From assembly GCF_034006445.1 (NCBI RefSeq), contig NZ_JAVESS010000006.1:59964-123963 (forward strand): a stretch of 64,000 nt of DNA, in the 5' to 3' direction. The notes under the pieces are model-generated. The model ran no database searches, had not been told where the DNA came from, and saw nothing but the letters and a program-made list of their open reading frames with translations. The first letter of the stretch is position 1. Every line of letters starts with the position of its first letter. This DNA comes from Desulfovibrio sp. GTDB taxonomy: Bacteria > Desulfobacterota > Desulfovibrionia > Desulfovibrionales > Desulfovibrionaceae. Below are positions 8,865-17,449 of the stretch, piece after piece. Made by a program: the position numbers and the translations under genes.

Positions 8865-10568
8865 CTACTTGCGCATCTGGGCAGCCTGCTTTTTGGCCTG
8901 GCAAACCTCACGTTGGTGGCAGGGGGTGCATGGTGAGACGCACAAGGGAGAGAGGGCCTCATTGTGCGGCGCTTCCATATTGTGCTGGTACTGACACACC
9001 CTGTTTTTCCCCTGGCGTTTTGCCTCGTACATGGCAATGTCGCCGCACCGCACCAGTTCGTCCCGGCCAATGGTGTCAGTGTCAGTCACAATGACGCCAA
9101 TACTGGCGGACAGCCCCTGCCAGGGCGTATCTTTTGTAAAAAAGGACTTCATGGCCTTTTGCAGGCGGCATGCCCGGCTGATCACCTGCTCCACGCTGTG
9201 GACTTTGGCCAGATACAGAACAAATTCGTCACCGCCGATGCGGGAGGTGAGGGCTTCGTTAAAGTGTTTTTTCAAAAGCTGGGCCGTCAGTCGCAAGGCG
9301 TCGTCTCCGGCACGATGCCCAAACGTGTCATTGACTTTTTTGAAGTCATCCAGGTCTACAAAAAGCAACGCCGCCCCCGCAGGGACTGTTTCCGGCAACT
9401 GGCTGTAAAAATATCTTCTGTTGTATAGCCCGGTAAGTTCATCGGTATTGGCGCTGCGTTCAAGCATCTGCTTTGCTCTGCGTTCCGAAGTCACATCTCT
9501 GTAAATGACCAGCTTGCCGATGCGGTTCTGGAACGTGTCCAGGATCTCTTTTTCGTAGGATTCAAGGATGATTTCTTCGCCCTTTTTCCATGAGTGTATT
9601 TCAAGGTGGTCGCCCACCTGCCTCAACTGATGGTCTTTAATGGCAATGGCACGCACCTTTGAGCGGTAACTGCCCAAAACTTCCTTCACGCTCTTGAAGC
9701 GGAAAAAATCGAGAAATTTCTGGTTCGCGTTGGCAACCTTGTTTTCTTCGTCCAAAATCATGGCTGCAAAGGGCAGATTTTGCAGGATTATTTCAACCTC
9801 GGCGCTCGATTTTGTAATGTCGGTCATGTCATAGGCAATGCCCACGGTGCCGATGATAGCCCCGTGCTCATCGAATATGGGAGACTTGCGCGTCTTGAAT
9901 TGCCGCATGCCCAGCTTGGTTTTCACCGATTCATCAAAGATACAGGTCGCGCCACGGGCAATGACTTCTTTTTCGGTCTCAAGGCAAACGTATTCACTCT
10001 TCACATATTCGTCCGGTTCAATATCCCATATATAGTAGTGGCCCCGTCCGATGATATCCTCTTTGCATTTTCCCACAAAATGGCAAAACGCCTGATTGAC
10101 CTTGAGGTGCTTACCCTGGATGTCTTTGAACCAGATCAGGTCGGGGGTGGTATCGATGGTGGTTTCTAGGCAGTGCTGCAACAGCGCGTACTCTTTGCAC
10201 AGCAAGGCGTCGCGCAGCAAGCCATTGATCCGCCGGGCGACAACGTCCGGGTTTGCCGACAAGGGCCAGATGTCGTCCAGCAGGGAAACCAGAGATTCTT
10301 GCAGGGCGGCCTCTTGCCCTGCCGTGTCTATCAGGACTATGCGCGCCGCGGGTTTGGCTGTTTTTCTAAGGTCGGGCAGCACTGCAATGTGCGTGGAATC
10401 CATGAAAAAGATATCTTCTCTGGCTCGATCCGTCGCAGAAAGGGATTGCGCTTCAGCACTGAAGGTTATCTTGTGTCTGAAGTCAGCATCAGCCTGCAAA
10501 GCCTTGAATGTAGCTTCAAGCAATGGCTCCGGAGAGCAGAGGCTGATGCGTAACACACAGTGGAACAT
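8865..10568 (-). CDS. PAS-PAS-GGDEF diguanylate cyclase
   Basis: A 567-residue soluble signalling protein. Residues about 1-120 look like a degenerate receiver or regulatory region. PAS domain 1 (about 130-255) carries TTPDLIWFKDIQGKHLKVNQAFCHFVG and ends in a PAC-like GIAYDMTDITK. PAS 2 follows (about 260-375: LPFAAMILDEENKVANANQKFLDFF). The GGDEF domain begins at ANTDELTGLYNRRYF, with FVDLDDFKKVND and an intact active site RIGGDEFVLYL, so c-di-GMP synthesis is expected. The C-terminal tail has C..C..H spacing (CVSPCTPCHQREVC), possibly metal-binding. ATG 10568 has GGAG seven bases upstream; longer versions need a TTG. Confidence 0.82.
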   Translation of the reverse strand: MFHCVLRISLCSPEPLLEATFKALQADADFRHKITFSAEAQSLSATDRAREDIFFMDSTHIAVLPDLRKTAKPAARIVLIDTAGQEAALQESLVSLLDDIWPLSANPDVVARRINGLLRDALLCKEYALLQHCLETTIDTTPDLIWFKDIQGKHLKVNQAFCHFVGKCKEDIIGRGHYYIWDIEPDEYVKSEYVCLETEKEVIARGATCIFDESVKTKLGMRQFKTRKSPIFDEHGAIIGTVGIAYDMTDITKSSAEVEIILQNLPFAAMILDEENKVANANQKFLDFFRFKSVKEVLGSYRSKVRAIAIKDHQLRQVGDHLEIHSWKKGEEIILESYEKEILDTFQNRIGKLVIYRDVTSERRAKQMLERSANTDELTGLYNRRYFYSQLPETVPAGAALLFVDLDDFKKVNDTFGHRAGDDALRLTAQLLKKHFNEALTSRIGGDEFVLYLAKVHSVEQVISRACRLQKAMKSFFTKDTPWQGLSASIGVIVTDTDTIGRDELVRCGDIAMYEAKRQGKNRVCQYQHNMEAPHNEALSPLCVSPCTPCHQREVCQAKKQAAQMRK

Positions 10569-11128
10569 AAACATACTCCAGTGCAAAGCTATGTTTTATT
10601 TGGTAAAAGGGATTGTCTTGTCTCTATAATACTAAAACTGTTTGTATTATGTCCAGCAGCATACATATCTGGCTCTATAGAACACTGCCGGAAAAATACG
10701 CTGGCGTCTGCCAGTGTTTGAAGGCTGACTCGAAAACACCCGCCATGTTGCGGAAGAAATCTGGCGCTGGGGCCGTGCAGAAAGGCCATACTGGTCGCAG
10801 GGAAATACTAAGTAAAAAGCATAATTGTAAATATTCGAAGAAAAAGTACCTGCTCTGTGTCGTGAAAGTGCAGCCTGTCCGCGCAAGGGCTTTGTCAGGC
10901 TGGGACTGGGGCAGCATAAAACGAGGCTCGAAGGAGGAGGGTCTGAATTCTTGGGCGGAGCAAAGAATATTTTGCCCGATTGGTCGCAAAATGGTCGCAA
11001 AATGGGGAAAAATGAGCGCAAAAAAGAAAAGCGATCATCTGCAAAATGCAGATGATCGCTTGCTTGTATCTGGTCATGACGAAAGGATTTGGACTTTCGC
11101 CCCCACTGCAAAAACAATTTTGGCAGGG
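10569..11128. other. Intergenic region without supported gene
   Basis: About 560 bp with falling GC content. Overlapping open frames occur on both strands with no family match or ribosome site. The hairpin GCGATCATCTGCAAAATGCAGATGATCGC (about 11030-11058) is a strong stem that probably terminates the AhpD-like gene transcribed leftward. Confidence 0.5.
11030..11058. terminator. Perfect hairpin downstream of AhpD-like gene
   Basis: Complementary arms GCGATCATCTGCA and TGCAGATGATCGC flank a short A-rich loop. On the minus strand the T-rich TTTTCTTTTTTGCGC follows, making this a good Rho-independent terminator for the gene at 11129-11470. Confidence 0.65.
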
Positions 11129-11470
11129 CTATTTGGCAGAAAACTGGTCGAAGGCTTCAAGAATTTTAGAGGAATACACCAGTGCGGCCCCGGCGTTCAG
11201 GTTAATGGCCACAGCCAGGGTTTCCAGCAACTCATCGCGGCTTGCGCCTGCTTTTACGGCGGCATCAGCGTGCACGGAAATGCAGCCCTCGCAACGGGTT
11301 GTTGCGGCAACAGCAAGAGAAATAAGCTCGCGTGTTTTTTCGTCCAAAGCGCCCTTGCTTGATGTCGCCTTACCCAGAACCCCCAGCGCTTCTATGATGC
11401 CGGAGTTGCCATTAGCCAGCGTTCCGATGGTGCCCATACTTGCATCAAGAGTCTCTTTCCAGTTTGCCAT
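11129..11470 (-). CDS. Carboxymuconolactone decarboxylase/AhpD-like protein
   Basis: A 113-residue small helical protein of the CMD/AhpD family. The core TRELISLAVAATTRCEGCISVHADAAVKAG contains the C-x2-C-x3-H active-site motif that gives many members alkylhydroperoxidase-type disulfide chemistry. The following EELLETLAVAINLNAGAALVY-like helix fits too. ATG 11470 sits directly after an AGGAGGCAAAC ribosome site; the eight codons upstream in frame are unlikely to be translated. It is monocistronic, with its own terminator hairpin. A peroxide or disulfide stress role is inferred from family alone. Confidence 0.82.
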   Translation of the reverse strand: MANWKETLDASMGTIGTLANGNSGIIEALGVLGKATSSKGALDEKTRELISLAVAATTRCEGCISVHADAAVKAGASRDELLETLAVAINLNAGAALVYSSKILEAFDQFSAK

Positions 11471-11658
11471 GTTTGCCTCCTTTGTGGGTGTCAATGATCG
11501 CTAATAGTTCTTAGCCCATGATTGGCTGTTTTTAAAGTAAAAGATGTTCTGTAGAAACTGCATTGCCAAGATTGCCATGCGGAAATTACAGACGCTTTAT
11601 GGAAATAACATAAGGGAGCGGTAGTATACACGGATGAAGCGTTATTAGTTTTGGACTG

Positions 11659-12906
11659 TTATTTCTTAACCTGCTCAAGTTTTTTTGTTGCAAGATGAAA
11701 ATCATGAGCAGAGTTGAGTAGGGCGATAGTCGTACTCAATTCTGCTGTAAAGCGATCTAATGAGCGTTCCAACAGTGATAGCGCGAAACTGGTCCTGGAT
11801 AGTGAATTGCGGATTTTGCAAAAGTCGCGCTCAGAATTTAAGGTATATTCGAAATTACTATCCACATCTTTTGTGTTAATTCTGTATACATCGGCACAAG
11901 AAGTGGCTGAAAAAAGTTCTTTATTGGCAGAAATAGTGTTTTCCAGTATGCGCTTTCGTGACTGGTATTTGTTCAGTAAGAAATCATACGCTTCTTTTCT
12001 GTAAGCCAGCCCTGTTTTTATCGCGATATTGTTTTCAACTATGAAATTGATTTGATCGTCATCTATATGAGTCCAACAAATGGCAAGAAATTCACCCAAA
12101 GAAAATTGTTTAATATTTTTGGATCCTATTTGCTCAATATAGTAATATTCAAAAGTAGAAGGTGTTGTTATCTGGGATGGATAAGGTAATTTAATTGGTA
12201 GTTTTTCATCAGGGGAGAATCCAAACTCTAAAGCTTGTTTGTATACTGTTTTGTAATTGTGTGTTTGATTAACGCACGCATTATAGATAGGATTTATTTT
12301 CGTATTTGCAATTACTATATTCGGTGCAATTCCCCCTTCATAAAAAAGTTTTAATATTTGTATGTCCCCTTGTTCAACCATACTGTTATATTCACGAATG
12401 TTCCAAGAAATTCCAAAATTAGCCAATTCTTTTCTTGGATCATTACTCTTTTCTTGCTTTAGCTGCCCTAGCTTTCCATGGATTTTTGCTGTGTTTTCTG
12501 CTGTTTTTTCTGTGTTTGCCGCTATTTTTTGAGACGATTCAGATATTTCAAAGAGTAAACTTTGAAATTTTTCTATTGATGAACTGTGAGAAGCTATAAA
12601 CCCTTTTTGCGGATTTGAAGTTTTTGCCAAATAGGACATGACTCCAAAAACCAGAAGCGCAGTGAAAATGCTGCACCAAAGAGGAAAAAACCAGTATTTT
12701 GTTATGGAGCGCATCCGCCTGTCGACACGAGGAATGACAACCATCACGATTGTGCTGGCACATGTGATAAATAAAAGTATAGTAATATATTTACAATATG
12801 GGCCAAGCGGGGAAAGAAAATCTGTAATGGCAGCCACGAGAGAACTTGCAAAAATTCCTGTCTGTAAAACAAATCTTATAGCTTTAACTGTTTTAGGTAA
12901 AACCAT
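11659..12906 (-). CDS. AT-rich orphan membrane protein with coiled coil
   Basis: A 415-residue protein I cannot assign to a family. The first about 95 residues hold three hydrophobic segments (around 12-33, 40-58 and 72-92). A short hydrophilic helical stretch rich in E, K, N and A follows (SSIEKFQSLLFEISESSQKI, then NTEKTAENTAKI), likely coiled coil. The large C-terminal part has an ankyrin-like phrase (QGDIQILKLFYEGGIAPN) and ends in charged helices. Its base and codon use are much more AT-rich than neighbouring genes, and the flanking 11.5-13.4 kb shares this bias. With two tRNA genes close by, it looks horizontally acquired. A role in defence or membrane sensing is only a guess. Confidence 0.6.
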   Translation of the reverse strand: MVLPKTVKAIRFVLQTGIFASSLVAAITDFLSPLGPYCKYITILLFITCASTIVMVVIPRVDRRMRSITKYWFFPLWCSIFTALLVFGVMSYLAKTSNPQKGFIASHSSSIEKFQSLLFEISESSQKIAANTEKTAENTAKIHGKLGQLKQEKSNDPRKELANFGISWNIREYNSMVEQGDIQILKLFYEGGIAPNIVIANTKINPIYNACVNQTHNYKTVYKQALEFGFSPDEKLPIKLPYPSQITTPSTFEYYYIEQIGSKNIKQFSLGEFLAICWTHIDDDQINFIVENNIAIKTGLAYRKEAYDFLLNKYQSRKRILENTISANKELFSATSCADVYRINTKDVDSNFEYTLNSERDFCKIRNSLSRTSFALSLLERSLDRFTAELSTTIALLNSAHDFHLATKKLEQVKK

Positions 12907-13535
12907 AATTCACTCTCTAACTGCTATAAATATTGAGTATGATATTGAGTGTGCGTTGATATTGCTTACGGTATGCATCCGCTCTTGCATAAAATTTAGC
13001 ATGATCAGCATCAGGTAAAAGGAAGCTGCGTAAGCCCCATGGAAAATTATTTCTCGTACAGGCGGCTTTCTTTTTTGAACTATTCTACAGAGTTTAACAT
13101 ATAGTTAAGGGAATGTCAGTATGCCTGACTGATGGCTATTGTATTTTGTATTAAATATTTTTTAAAAAGTGACTTGAAACTTACTTGCGCGTTGAGTGAT
13201 CCCACAGTGCACTATAGGGATGCTATAGTTGCTTGTTACATATTATTGCTTAATATTGTAATTTGCGAACAATTGTTGGAGCGATTTAGTAATAAAGATC
13301 CGCATATAAGGAATTTTATCTGAAATTACTGATAAAATATATGTCCATATTGTTGTTGATTCATTTAAACTTCATTATACGCTGCTAGATGTCAACGCAT
13401 CCTTGGCTTGCGGGTAGCCCAAGGCATGGGGATGCTCTCTTTTTGAGTGTCTCTAGGCTGGACCTCTTTGGTTCCTCGCCCCGCGCGCTCTCGCCATGCC
13501 TTTCTTCACGTGCACCCTTTCTTCACACGCAAGAA
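12907..13535. other. AT-rich intergenic region before tRNA genes
   Basis: No supported gene. An open frame at 13132-13323 on the plus strand has a hydrophobic stretch but no ribosome site or family match. The AT bias continues from the orphan gene to about 13400 and then returns to the host level. Confidence 0.45.
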
Positions 13536-13567
13536 AGGGGTAGTTAAGCTTTCACTTAACTACCCCT
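13536..13567 (-). terminator. Terminator of the tRNA transcript
   Basis: Perfect 13-bp arms (AGGGGTAGTTAAG and CTTAACTACCCCT) flank a 6-nt loop. On the minus strand it is followed by TTTCTTG, 13 bp past the tRNA-Pro 3' end. Confidence 0.75.
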
Positions 13568-13580
13568 AGCTATTTTTAAT

Positions 13581-13657
13581 TGGTCGGAGCGAAAGGATTC
13601 GAACCTTCGACCCCCTGCTCCCAAAGCAGGTGCGCTACCAGGCTGCGCCACGCTCCG
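13581..13657 (-). tRNA. tRNA-Pro (anticodon TGG)
   Basis: The minus strand folds into a standard 77-nt cloverleaf. The acceptor CGGAGCG pairs with CGCTCCG, the D-arm holds AGCCTGGTAGCGC, the anticodon stem-loop CTGCTTTGGGAGCAG has anticodon TGG, and the T-loop is GGTTCGAATCC. ACCA is encoded at the 3' end. It is the second of two tRNA genes here. Confidence 0.95.
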
Positions 13658-13665
13658 TAAAAAAA

Positions 13666-13693
13666 CCCGCGCCGTGGCGTGTGCTGGCGCGGG
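13666..13693 (-). terminator. Terminator-like hairpin between the two tRNA genes
   Basis: The arms CCCGCGCC and GGCGCGGG pair and, read on the minus strand, are followed by TTTTTTT, ending two bases before the tRNA-Pro 5' end. It would stop some transcription from tRNA-His or serve as a processing signal. Confidence 0.55.
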
Positions 13694-13700
13694 AAATTTG

Positions 13701-13777
13701 TGGGGCGAAAGATGGGACTTGAACCCACGGCCACCTGGGCCACAACCAGGTGCTCTACCTACTGAGCTACTTCCGCC
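13701..13777 (-). tRNA. tRNA-His (anticodon GTG)
   Basis: The cloverleaf is on the minus strand. It has the diagnostic extra G at position -1 opposite C73, the acceptor GCGGAAG pairing with CTTTCGC (one G-U), the D-loop AGCTCAGTAGGTAGAGC, the anticodon loop TTGTGGC with GTG, and the T-loop GGTTCAAGTCC. CCA is encoded. Confidence 0.95.
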
Positions 13778-14035
13778 ACGGGAAAGCTCTTATAAGCAGG
13801 ATAATTTCTTTTGGCAAGACTTTTTTAGGAGGATGCGATCTGGATTTTATCTAGAAAAAAAATTACACTCCGCCAACCGCCGCAAGAGGCAGCCTGCGGG
13901 CCCGTACCGGCCCTGGACGGCAAGCCGTCAGTGCCCGCTCCCACTCGTCCGCGCACGTTCCGCGTATGCCCGACGGGATTAAACACCACATGATAAACAT
14001 TGGCCGCAAAGCGGCATAACCGTTCGGGGATAGTT

Positions 14036-15289
14036 ATGGACAAACTGGTCATTGAGGGCGGTCTGCCGCTTACAGGCACTATTGAAGTCAGCGGTTCCAA
14101 AAATGCGGCACTGCCCATTCTTTTTGCGGCCATTCTTGCCGAGGAACCCGTCACCATCACCAATGTGCCTGACCTGCGCGACATTCACACGACCCTCAAC
14201 CTGCTTGGCGTGCTTGGCTGCGACTGCAGCTATGAAAAGGGGCAGGTGAAAATCGCCCCCGGGACGCTACTGCCCGAAGCGCCGTATGACCTTGTACGCA
14301 CCATGCGGGCTTCGGTGCTGTGCCTTGGGCCATTGCTGGCGCGCATCGGTCAGGCCCGCGTGGCCCTGCCGGGTGGCTGCGCCATTGGCGCGCGCCCCGT
14401 GGATCAGCACCTTAAAGGGCTGGAGCAGATGGGCGCGAGCTTCCAACTGGAAGAAGGGTATATCATCGGGCGCTGCCGCAAGCTCACGGGCGCGCACATC
14501 ACTTTTGACATGCCCACTGTTGGCGGTACAGAAAATCTGCTCATGGCCGCGACCCTGGCAGAAGGTGAAACCATTCTTGAAAACGTGGCCCGCGAGCCTG
14601 AAGTGGTGGACCTTGCCAACTTTCTGTGCGCCTGCGGCGCGCATGTCACAGGGCAGGGCACGTCCACCATCCGCATCAAGGGCGTCAGTTCGTTGCACAG
14701 CGCTGTTTACCCTGTCATGTCCGACCGCATTGAGGCTGGTACGTTTCTGGTGGCCGCGGGCATCACGGGCGGCGAGCTTTTGCTGCACAATTGCCCGTAT
14801 GAGGAGCTTGAGGCCGTCATTCTCAAGCTGCGCGGCATGGGGATGGAAATCACCCCGCAGGACAAGGGCGTTCTGGCCCGCTGCTGCTCAGCGCCCCTGC
14901 GCGGCGCGGACGTGAAAACCCAACCCTTCCCCGGTTTTCCCACAGACATGCAGGCCCAGCTCATGGCGCTCATGTGCCTGGCGCAAGGGGCCAGCGTGGT
15001 GGAAGAGAGCATTTTTGAAAACCGCTTCATGCATGTTCAGGAATTGATGCGTATGGGTGCGCAGATCAAGGTTTCAGGCCATACGGCCATGGTGCGCGGC
15101 GTGCAGAAGCTCACGGGAGCCCCTGTCATGGCCTCGGATCTTCGGGCCAGCGCGTCGCTGGTGCTGGCTGGCCTCGCGGCTCAGGGCACTACGGAAGTGC
15201 GCCGCATCTACCATCTGGACAGAGGGTATGAACATATCGAGCACAAGCTCAATGCCGTGGGCGCGCGCATCCGGCGCGAAAAGCAATAA
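14036..15289 (+). CDS. murA: UDP-N-acetylglucosamine 1-carboxyvinyltransferase MurA
   Basis: A 417-residue enolpyruvyl transferase, the first committed step of peptidoglycan synthesis (UDP-GlcNAc plus PEP), acting in the cytoplasm. Lys22 in [10 protein letters not shown] and the catalytic Cys115 in [15 protein letters not shown] are both present; Cys115 is also the fosfomycin target. [19 protein letters not shown] and the closing [17 protein letters not shown] region are typical. ATG 14036 (MDKLVIEGG) matches the family N-terminus, so an in-frame start 36 bases earlier was not used. A lipoprotein gene follows after 19 bp in the same operon. Confidence 0.97.
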   Translation: MDKLVIEGGLPLTGTIEVSGSKNAALPILFAAILAEEPVTITNVPDLRDIHTTLNLLGVLGCDCSYEKGQVKIAPGTLLPEAPYDLVRTMRASVLCLGPLLARIGQARVALPGGCAIGARPVDQHLKGLEQMGASFQLEEGYIIGRCRKLTGAHITFDMPTVGGTENLLMAATLAEGETILENVAREPEVVDLANFLCACGAHVTGQGTSTIRIKGVSSLHSAVYPVMSDRIEAGTFLVAAGITGGELLLHNCPYEELEAVILKLRGMGMEITPQDKGVLARCCSAPLRGADVKTQPFPGFPTDMQAQLMALMCLAQGASVVEESIFENRFMHVQELMRMGAQIKVSGHTAMVRGVQKLTGAPVMASDLRASASLVLAGLAAQGTTEVRRIYHLDRGYEHIEHKLNAVGARIRREKQ

Positions 15290-15308
15290 ACGCCCAAAGG
15301 AGAATGTC

Positions 15309-16043
15309 ATGCAACGCCTGACGCTTATTCTGCTGCTGTTACTGCTGGCGGGCCTGAGCGGCTGCGCTTACGGCGGCTACGGTATCATCGACGACCAACG
15401 CCTTGTTGACACCATTTCGGACGACAAGGCCATGGCCACCAAGATCAAGACGGGCCTCATGGATGAAAGCTTCACCGGGGGCTGGTCTGTTGCTGTGTAC
15501 AGTTTTTACCGCCATGTGTTTCTTGTGGGCGAGATCCCGGCGGACATGCAGGGCAAGGCCATAACCATTGCCCAGAAGTACAAGCCCCTTTCCGTCACGC
15601 CGCACTGGTTTACCCCTGCCACCAGCGACAGCAACAACATGATGCTGGCCGCGCGGTTGCGTAAGGATCTCATAGGCACCAAGGGGCTTTCGTCCTCGCG
15701 GATTGATACGGAGGTGAACTCGGGCCGTGTGGTGCTGCTGGGCGTGGTCAAGGACGACGCCGAAAAGCAGCTGGCCATACAGGCCGCGCGCGGCGTGCCC
15801 GGCGTAACTTCCGTAACGAGCTACCTGATGTTGCCGCAAAAGGTCGGCCAGCTTGGCACAAGCACGCCTGAGCAGCACGATGGCGCGGGCCTCGCTGGCG
15901 ATGGCATGGGCGCAGGAAGCGGATCGGGCGGCATGAACACGACCCCCGCGTCTTCACCGGCCCGTTCCGGCGGCTCTTCTTCAGGCAGTTCTTCCGGTGG
16001 CAGTTCTTCCGGCGGCGGTCTGGAAAGCAACGATCTGCCCTGA
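15309..16043 (+). CDS. BON-domain lipoprotein
   Basis: A 244-residue secreted lipoprotein. The signal peptide (MQRLTLILLLLLLAGLSGC) ends in the lipobox LSGC, putting the mature N-terminus at Cys19. Two BON-like domains follow (about 35-110 and 115-185), the second containing SRIDTEVNSGRVVLLGVVKD, a recognisable BON core, then GVPGVTSVTSYL. The last 60 residues are a low-complexity G/S/P tail. Members such as DolP or OsmY maintain the outer membrane or periplasm; a similar role is likely. It follows murA by 19 bp and a strong terminator lies 32 bp after the stop. Confidence 0.8.
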   Translation: MQRLTLILLLLLLAGLSGCAYGGYGIIDDQRLVDTISDDKAMATKIKTGLMDESFTGGWSVAVYSFYRHVFLVGEIPADMQGKAITIAQKYKPLSVTPHWFTPATSDSNNMMLAARLRKDLIGTKGLSSSRIDTEVNSGRVVLLGVVKDDAEKQLAIQAARGVPGVTSVTSYLMLPQKVGQLGTSTPEQHDGAGLAGDGMGAGSGSGGMNTTPASSPARSGGSSSGSSSGGSSSGGGLESNDLP

Positions 16044-16074
16044 CGCAGACGCTGACGAACAACAGAATCAGCAG

Positions 16075-16124
16075 GATGGCCCGGTTTTGGCGCAAGCGCC
16101 GTTGCAAACCGGGCCATCTCTTTT
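16075..16124 (+). terminator. Terminator of murA-lipoprotein operon
   Basis: Complementary GATGGCCCGGTTT and AAACCGGGCCATC arms (16075-16118) enclose a smaller GGCGCAAGCGCC hairpin and are followed by TCTTTT. Confidence 0.75.
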
Positions 16125-16172
16125 GCGCCTCCGTCTGCCAGGCGCAGCCGTGCAGCAAAAAGAGGAAAAATC

Positions 16173-16682
16173 ATGCATGACGCCGCCATACACATACGAC
16201 TCGCCACAGAGGCGGATGTGGAGGCCGTTTTTCACATCCGCACCAGCGTGAGAGAAAACCATCTTTCTCTGGAACAGATGGCGGCTATGGGCATCACGCC
16301 CGACGCCATACGGGAGGCCATTGCGGCTGAACCCTGCGCCTGGCTGGCCGAAGCGGATGGCAAAGCCGTGGGTTTTGCCATGGTTGATGCGGAGGAAGGC
16401 TGCGTTTTTGCCGCCTTTGTTCTGCCGGAGTGGGAGGGGCGCGGGCTTGGCCGAAGGCTTATGGCCGAGGCAGAGGCCAGCCTTTTTCGTAGGCACGAAA
16501 CCATATGGCTTGAGACAGATGGCAGGAGCCGGGCCAGCGGGTTTTACGCGCATCTGGGCTGGCAGCCCACCGCAAGTTATGAAAACGGTGACGTGCGTTT
16601 TGAAAAAAAGCGACCCCGGCCAGCGATTAGCCTTGGGGCCAGGCGAATAGCCTTTTCGAGGCCAGGCGAAGAGCCTTTTTGA
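16173..16682 (+). CDS. GNAT-family N-acetyltransferase
   Basis: A 169-residue GNAT acetyltransferase. It begins IRLATEADVEAVFHIRTSVREN; the acetyl-CoA-binding motif A is VLPEWEGRGLGRRLMAEAE (Q/R-x-x-G-x-G pattern), and ASGFYAHLGWQP is motif B. The substrate is unknown. An AGAGGAAAAATC ribosome site precedes ATG 16173. The C-terminal about 17 residues (from 16629) are encoded by a 23-bp tandem array that continues past the stop codon, so the natural C-terminus was probably shorter or has been replaced. Confidence 0.82.
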   Translation: MHDAAIHIRLATEADVEAVFHIRTSVRENHLSLEQMAAMGITPDAIREAIAAEPCAWLAEADGKAVGFAMVDAEEGCVFAAFVLPEWEGRGLGRRLMAEAEASLFRRHETIWLETDGRSRASGFYAHLGWQPTASYENGDVRFEKKRPRPAISLGARRIAFSRPGEEPF

Positions 16683-16717
16683 GGCCAGGCTAAGAGCCTG
16701 CCCGAGGGCACGCGAAG
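16629..16717. repeat. 23-bp tandem array across a stop codon
   Basis: About four units of AGCCTTTTCGAGGCCAGGCG followed by AAG, starting at 16629, 16649, 16672 and 16695; the first is 20 bp and the last is degenerate. The TGA of the GNAT gene (16680-16682) falls inside the third unit. Confidence 0.75.
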
Positions 16718-16739
16718 AATTTTTCCGAGACAGCCTTGT

Positions 16740-17243
16740 TCAGGCCCTGCCATTGCGCAATGCCTGGCCCAAGCGCCGCAGCCCTTCACAAGATTCGTCG
16801 CTTAGGTTTTTCCAATCCTCTTCCTTGTGGCGCAACAGGGTGGCCGTGGCTTCAAGGGCCTCCTCGATGCTGTCTGTCCAGTAGCTGACGGCACCGTGCA
16901 GCATAAGGCCGGGGCCTTCAAGGGGGCCGCGTATGCCCAGCACCGGAACCCCGGCCCCGGCGGCCAGGCCCACTTCCACCCCGGCGTCCTGCCCGGACGC
17001 GCCGTAATAGATGACCATATCCGCCTTGATGCAGGCGTCCCGGCAAAAGCTGTAGACCTGCCCGCCGTCCCTGTCCGTATCCATCCAGATGCGGCGTTCG
17101 GCGGGGGTGAGGCCGGGCGGCGGCACGGCCTTCTCCGTCCAGTCAAGAAGGCGGCAGCCCATGCCGCGCAGTTCACGTCCCAGAAGCCGCACACCGTGTT
17201 TGTGTTTGAATGAGCCAGCCACGTAGATGGTCAGTGCCGCCAT
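16740..17243 (-). CDS. Nucleoside 2-deoxyribosyltransferase-like protein
   Basis: A 167-residue protein with a Rossmann-like start, LTIYVAGSFKHKHGVRLLGREL, and a later GQDAGVEVGLAAGAGVPVLGIRGPLE, where D and E sit as in the nucleoside 2-deoxyribosyltransferase superfamily. LDWTEKAVPPPGLTPAERRIWMDTDRDGG in the middle resembles related phage and genomic homologues of unknown substrate. It may act in nucleotide salvage, or in nucleotide-derived signalling as TIR/deoxyribosyltransferase-like folds do. ATG 17243 has AAGGA six bases upstream. The family is inferred from motifs only. Confidence 0.5.
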   Translation of the reverse strand: MAALTIYVAGSFKHKHGVRLLGRELRGMGCRLLDWTEKAVPPPGLTPAERRIWMDTDRDGGQVYSFCRDACIKADMVIYYGASGQDAGVEVGLAAGAGVPVLGIRGPLEGPGLMLHGAVSYWTDSIEEALEATATLLRHKEEDWKNLSDESCEGLRRLGQALRNGRA

Positions 17244-17338
17244 GAACAATCCTTATTACCGTATGTTGTGGTGCGCTGCTTTTGTGCAGCGTTCGAGCAT
17301 GTACACTTTTTTAAAGTTACAATGCCGTAAAATACACT

Positions 17339-17410
17339 AAGAGTTTTAGGGGGAGGGGGCGTGGGGGAGGAGACCCTTTTGCAAAAGGGTCCCTCCCCCA
17401 CAAAGCATTT
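17339..17410 (-). repeat. Intergenic hairpin repeat (family A, copy 3)
   Basis: Same hairpin as 1041-1128, in the same orientation relative to the upstream gene: it lies about 40 bp past the cobO stop. Preceding bases ACACTAAGAGTTTTAGGGGG match the other copies. Confidence 0.75.
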
Positions 17411-17449
17411 CTCCTTTCTTCCACAAAATATTGCAACGTGACCTTTGCC

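Noticed and set aside
13132..13323. 63-codon hydrophobic frame in AT-rich DNA
   Set aside because: No ribosome site, no family, start not distinguishable from chance in AT-rich sequence.
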